A DNA stretch of 64,000 bases from Actinotalea sp. JY-7876 (GTDB lineage Bacteria; Actinomycetota; Actinomycetes; Actinomycetales; Cellulomonadaceae): positions 310,001 to 374,000 of the forward strand of contig NZ_CP059493.1 in the NCBI RefSeq assembly GCF_014042015.1, written 5' to 3'. This document shows, piece after piece, positions 62,911 to 64,000 of this stretch. The position numbers and the translations under genes were made by a program. Position 1 is the first letter of the stretch, and every line of letters starts with the position of its first letter. The notes beneath the pieces are model-generated. The model worked only from the letters and a program-made list of their open reading frames with translations, did no database searches and had not been told where the DNA came from.

Positions 62911-64000
62911 TCAGAGCTGGGCGGCGAGGGCGTACGCGGCGTTGACGGCCTCGCCGACCTTGGCGGGCGCCACGCAGTCCCCGACCGCGTGCACCGGCAG
63001 GCCGGCCGCGGTCAGCTGCTCGAGCAGGTCCGTGCGCGGGCGGCTGCCGAGGGCGAGGACGACCGTGTCCGCGGGCAGGGTCGCGGGTCCGTCGGGGCCC
63101 TGCACCGCGACGCCGTCGTCCGTGATCTCCCGCACCCGCGTGCCGGTCAGCAGCCGGACGCCGGCCTCGTCGAGGCGGCGCAGCAGCGTGATCCGGTTGA
63201 CGACGAGCATGTCGCGGGCGATCTCGTCGAGCATCTCCACGACGGTGACCTCGTGCCCCTCGTGCGCGAGCTCGAGCGCCGCGTCGGACCCGGAGAGGCC
63301 CCCGCCCACCATGACCACGCGGTGGCCGACCGGCGCGCCCTCGTGGAACTGGAGGACGTCGACGACGTCGTCCCGGTCGGTGCCCGGGAGGCTCGCGGGG
63401 ACCAGCTGGACGGACCCGGTCGCGACGACGACGTGATCGGCGTCGCGCAGCTCGGGGGAGTCGGCGGTGATGCGGTGGCCGAGGTGGACGGTCACGGGCA
63501 GCTCGGCCAGCCGGCCCTCCCACCAGTCGACCATGCGCCGCAGCTCGCGCTTGAAGTCCGGCGTCGCGGCGGGCCACAGGACCCCGCCGGCGTGCTCACC
63601 CTCGTCGTAGACGTCGACGCGGTGGCCGCGGGACGCCGCGACCCGGGCGGCCTCCAGCCCGGCCGGCCCGGCGCCGACGACGACCACGTGCCCCGGCGTC
63701 GACGACGGCTGCGGCAGGTGCGCCTCGATGCCGACCTCCGGGTTGACGGCGCAGCCGAGCGGCTGGCCCTCGAGGATGTTGCCGACGCAGAGCTGGTTGC
63801 AGCGGATGCACGGGCGCACCGCCTCGGGCTGGCCGGCGGCCAGCCTGCGCGGCAGGTCCGGGTCGGCGATGAGCGCACGGCCCATCCCGATGAAGTCGAC
63901 CTCGCCGGCCGCCACCGCGCGGTCGCCGATCTCCGGGGTCATGTTGCCGGTCGCCATGACCGGCACGTCCACGACCGCGCGGACGGCGGCCGCCCCTGGG
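62911..64000 (-). CDS. OYE-type iron-sulfur NADH:flavin oxidoreductase (FadH/enoate reductase-like), 5'-truncated
   Basis: The minus-strand frame runs in from the right edge, so the N-terminal TIM barrel is mostly missing and about 362 residues are present. 'VMATGNMTPEIGD' and 'GEVDFIGMGRALIADPDLP' end the OYE barrel. The 4Fe-4S ligands 'CIRCNQLC' and a fourth Cys in 'LGCAVNPEVG' follow. The FAD/NAD(P) part has '[17 protein letters not shown]', 'VYDEGEHAGGVLW', 'VVATGS', 'VVMVGGGLSGSDAALELA' and 'VHAVGDCVAPAKVGEAVNAAYALA'. The enzyme family reduces 2-enoates or dienoyl-CoA with NAD(P)H. The substrate is open. Confidence 0.92.
   Translation of the reverse strand, partial: PGAAAVRAVVDVPVMATGNMTPEIGDRAVAAGEVDFIGMGRALIADPDLPRRLAAGQPEAVRPCIRCNQLCVGNILEGQPLGCAVNPEVGIEAHLPQPSSTPGHVVVVGAGPAGLEAARVAASRGHRVDVYDEGEHAGGVLWPAATPDFKRELRRMVDWWEGRLAELPVTVHLGHRITADSPELRDADHVVVATGSVQLVPASLPGTDRDDVVDVLQFHEGAPVGHRVVMVGGGLSGSDAALELAHEGHEVTVVEMLDEIARDMLVVNRITLLRRLDEAGVRLLTGTRVREITDDGVAVQGPDGPATLPADTVVLALGSRPRTDLLEQLTAAGLPVHAVGDCVAPAKVGEAVNAAYALAAQL

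Overview
The window is about 75% G+C. It has GTG and ATG starts, many 4-bp stop/start overlaps (ATGA, GTGA), and actinobacterial marker genes: a BldC-type regulator, DUF3073, DUF3151, a SpoIIE-type phosphatase fused to an RsbW-like kinase domain, an IdeR/DtxR-type iron box, DUF3618 next to a Holin-X family protein, and an SCP_3 family protein. It reads as chromosomal DNA of a high-G+C actinomycete. A Cellulomonas-like member of the Micrococcales is my best guess, from protein style and a CBM2-like domain on a secreted protein; this is inference, not a database result. No prophage, insertion sequence, CRISPR array or horizontally acquired island was recognised.

Layout. 0-7 kb: an SDR pair, a HAD-IIA phosphatase with a DedA membrane protein (minus strand), an ABC-2 exporter, a SPOUT rRNA/tRNA methyltransferase and class II aldolase, closed by a long hairpin. 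6.8-10 kb: a partner-switching module in which two STAS anti-sigma antagonists flank a PAS/LOV-GAF-PP2C-HATPase protein. 10-15 kb: DUF3151, purA, purD, a lipoprotein resembling an L,D-transpeptidase but lacking the catalytic Cys, and purC. 15.1-20.4 kb: an iron-boxed siderophore uptake operon (siderophore-interacting reductase, binding protein, two permeases, ATPase). 20.4-24 kb: an amidohydrolase with a possible leader peptide, a zinc alcohol dehydrogenase and an SRPBCC protein. 24-25.6 kb: purS, purQ and a GNAT. 25.7-32.4 kb: a fatty-acid cluster (MaoC hydratase, FabG4-like reductase and FadA2-like thiolase on minus; TetR and a large acyl-CoA dehydrogenase/oxidase on plus) with a palindromic operator in the divergent gap. 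32.5-39 kb: a hydrolase, a divergent AraC/NAD(P)H-binding pair, an APH-like kinase, two lipoproteins and a LigC/LigD-like DNA ligase. 39-44 kb: purL, cutC, gdhA and an SCP_3 protein, followed by a 530-bp intergenic region full of nested direct and inverted repeats. 44.8-52 kb: a 1345-residue secreted nuclease/5'-nucleotidase fusion, a small membrane protein, purF, purM and DUF3073. 52.5-55 kb: bldC, then an Ada-AlkA fusion and ogt (alkylation repair). 55-56.2 kb: DUF3618, holin-like protein and a Glu-Asp-Phe tRNA operon with a clear promoter. 56-64 kb: a zincin-like protein, an LLM oxidoreductase, galE, GlsB/YeaQ, an MscS channel, an APH-like kinase, an EAL phosphodiesterase and a truncated OYE-type iron-sulfur flavoenzyme.

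How it fits together. Eight purine genes (purA, D, C, S, Q, L, F, M) lie on the plus strand in a pathway-related but scattered series over 41 kb, with unrelated modules between them. The most unusual points are the LOV-like sensor with Pro at the photoactive Cys position, the transpeptidase-like lipoprotein with a broken catalytic motif and an apparent CTG start, the CBM2-like tail without its usual aromatic residues, the repeat field at 44.3 kb, and several palindromic operator candidates.
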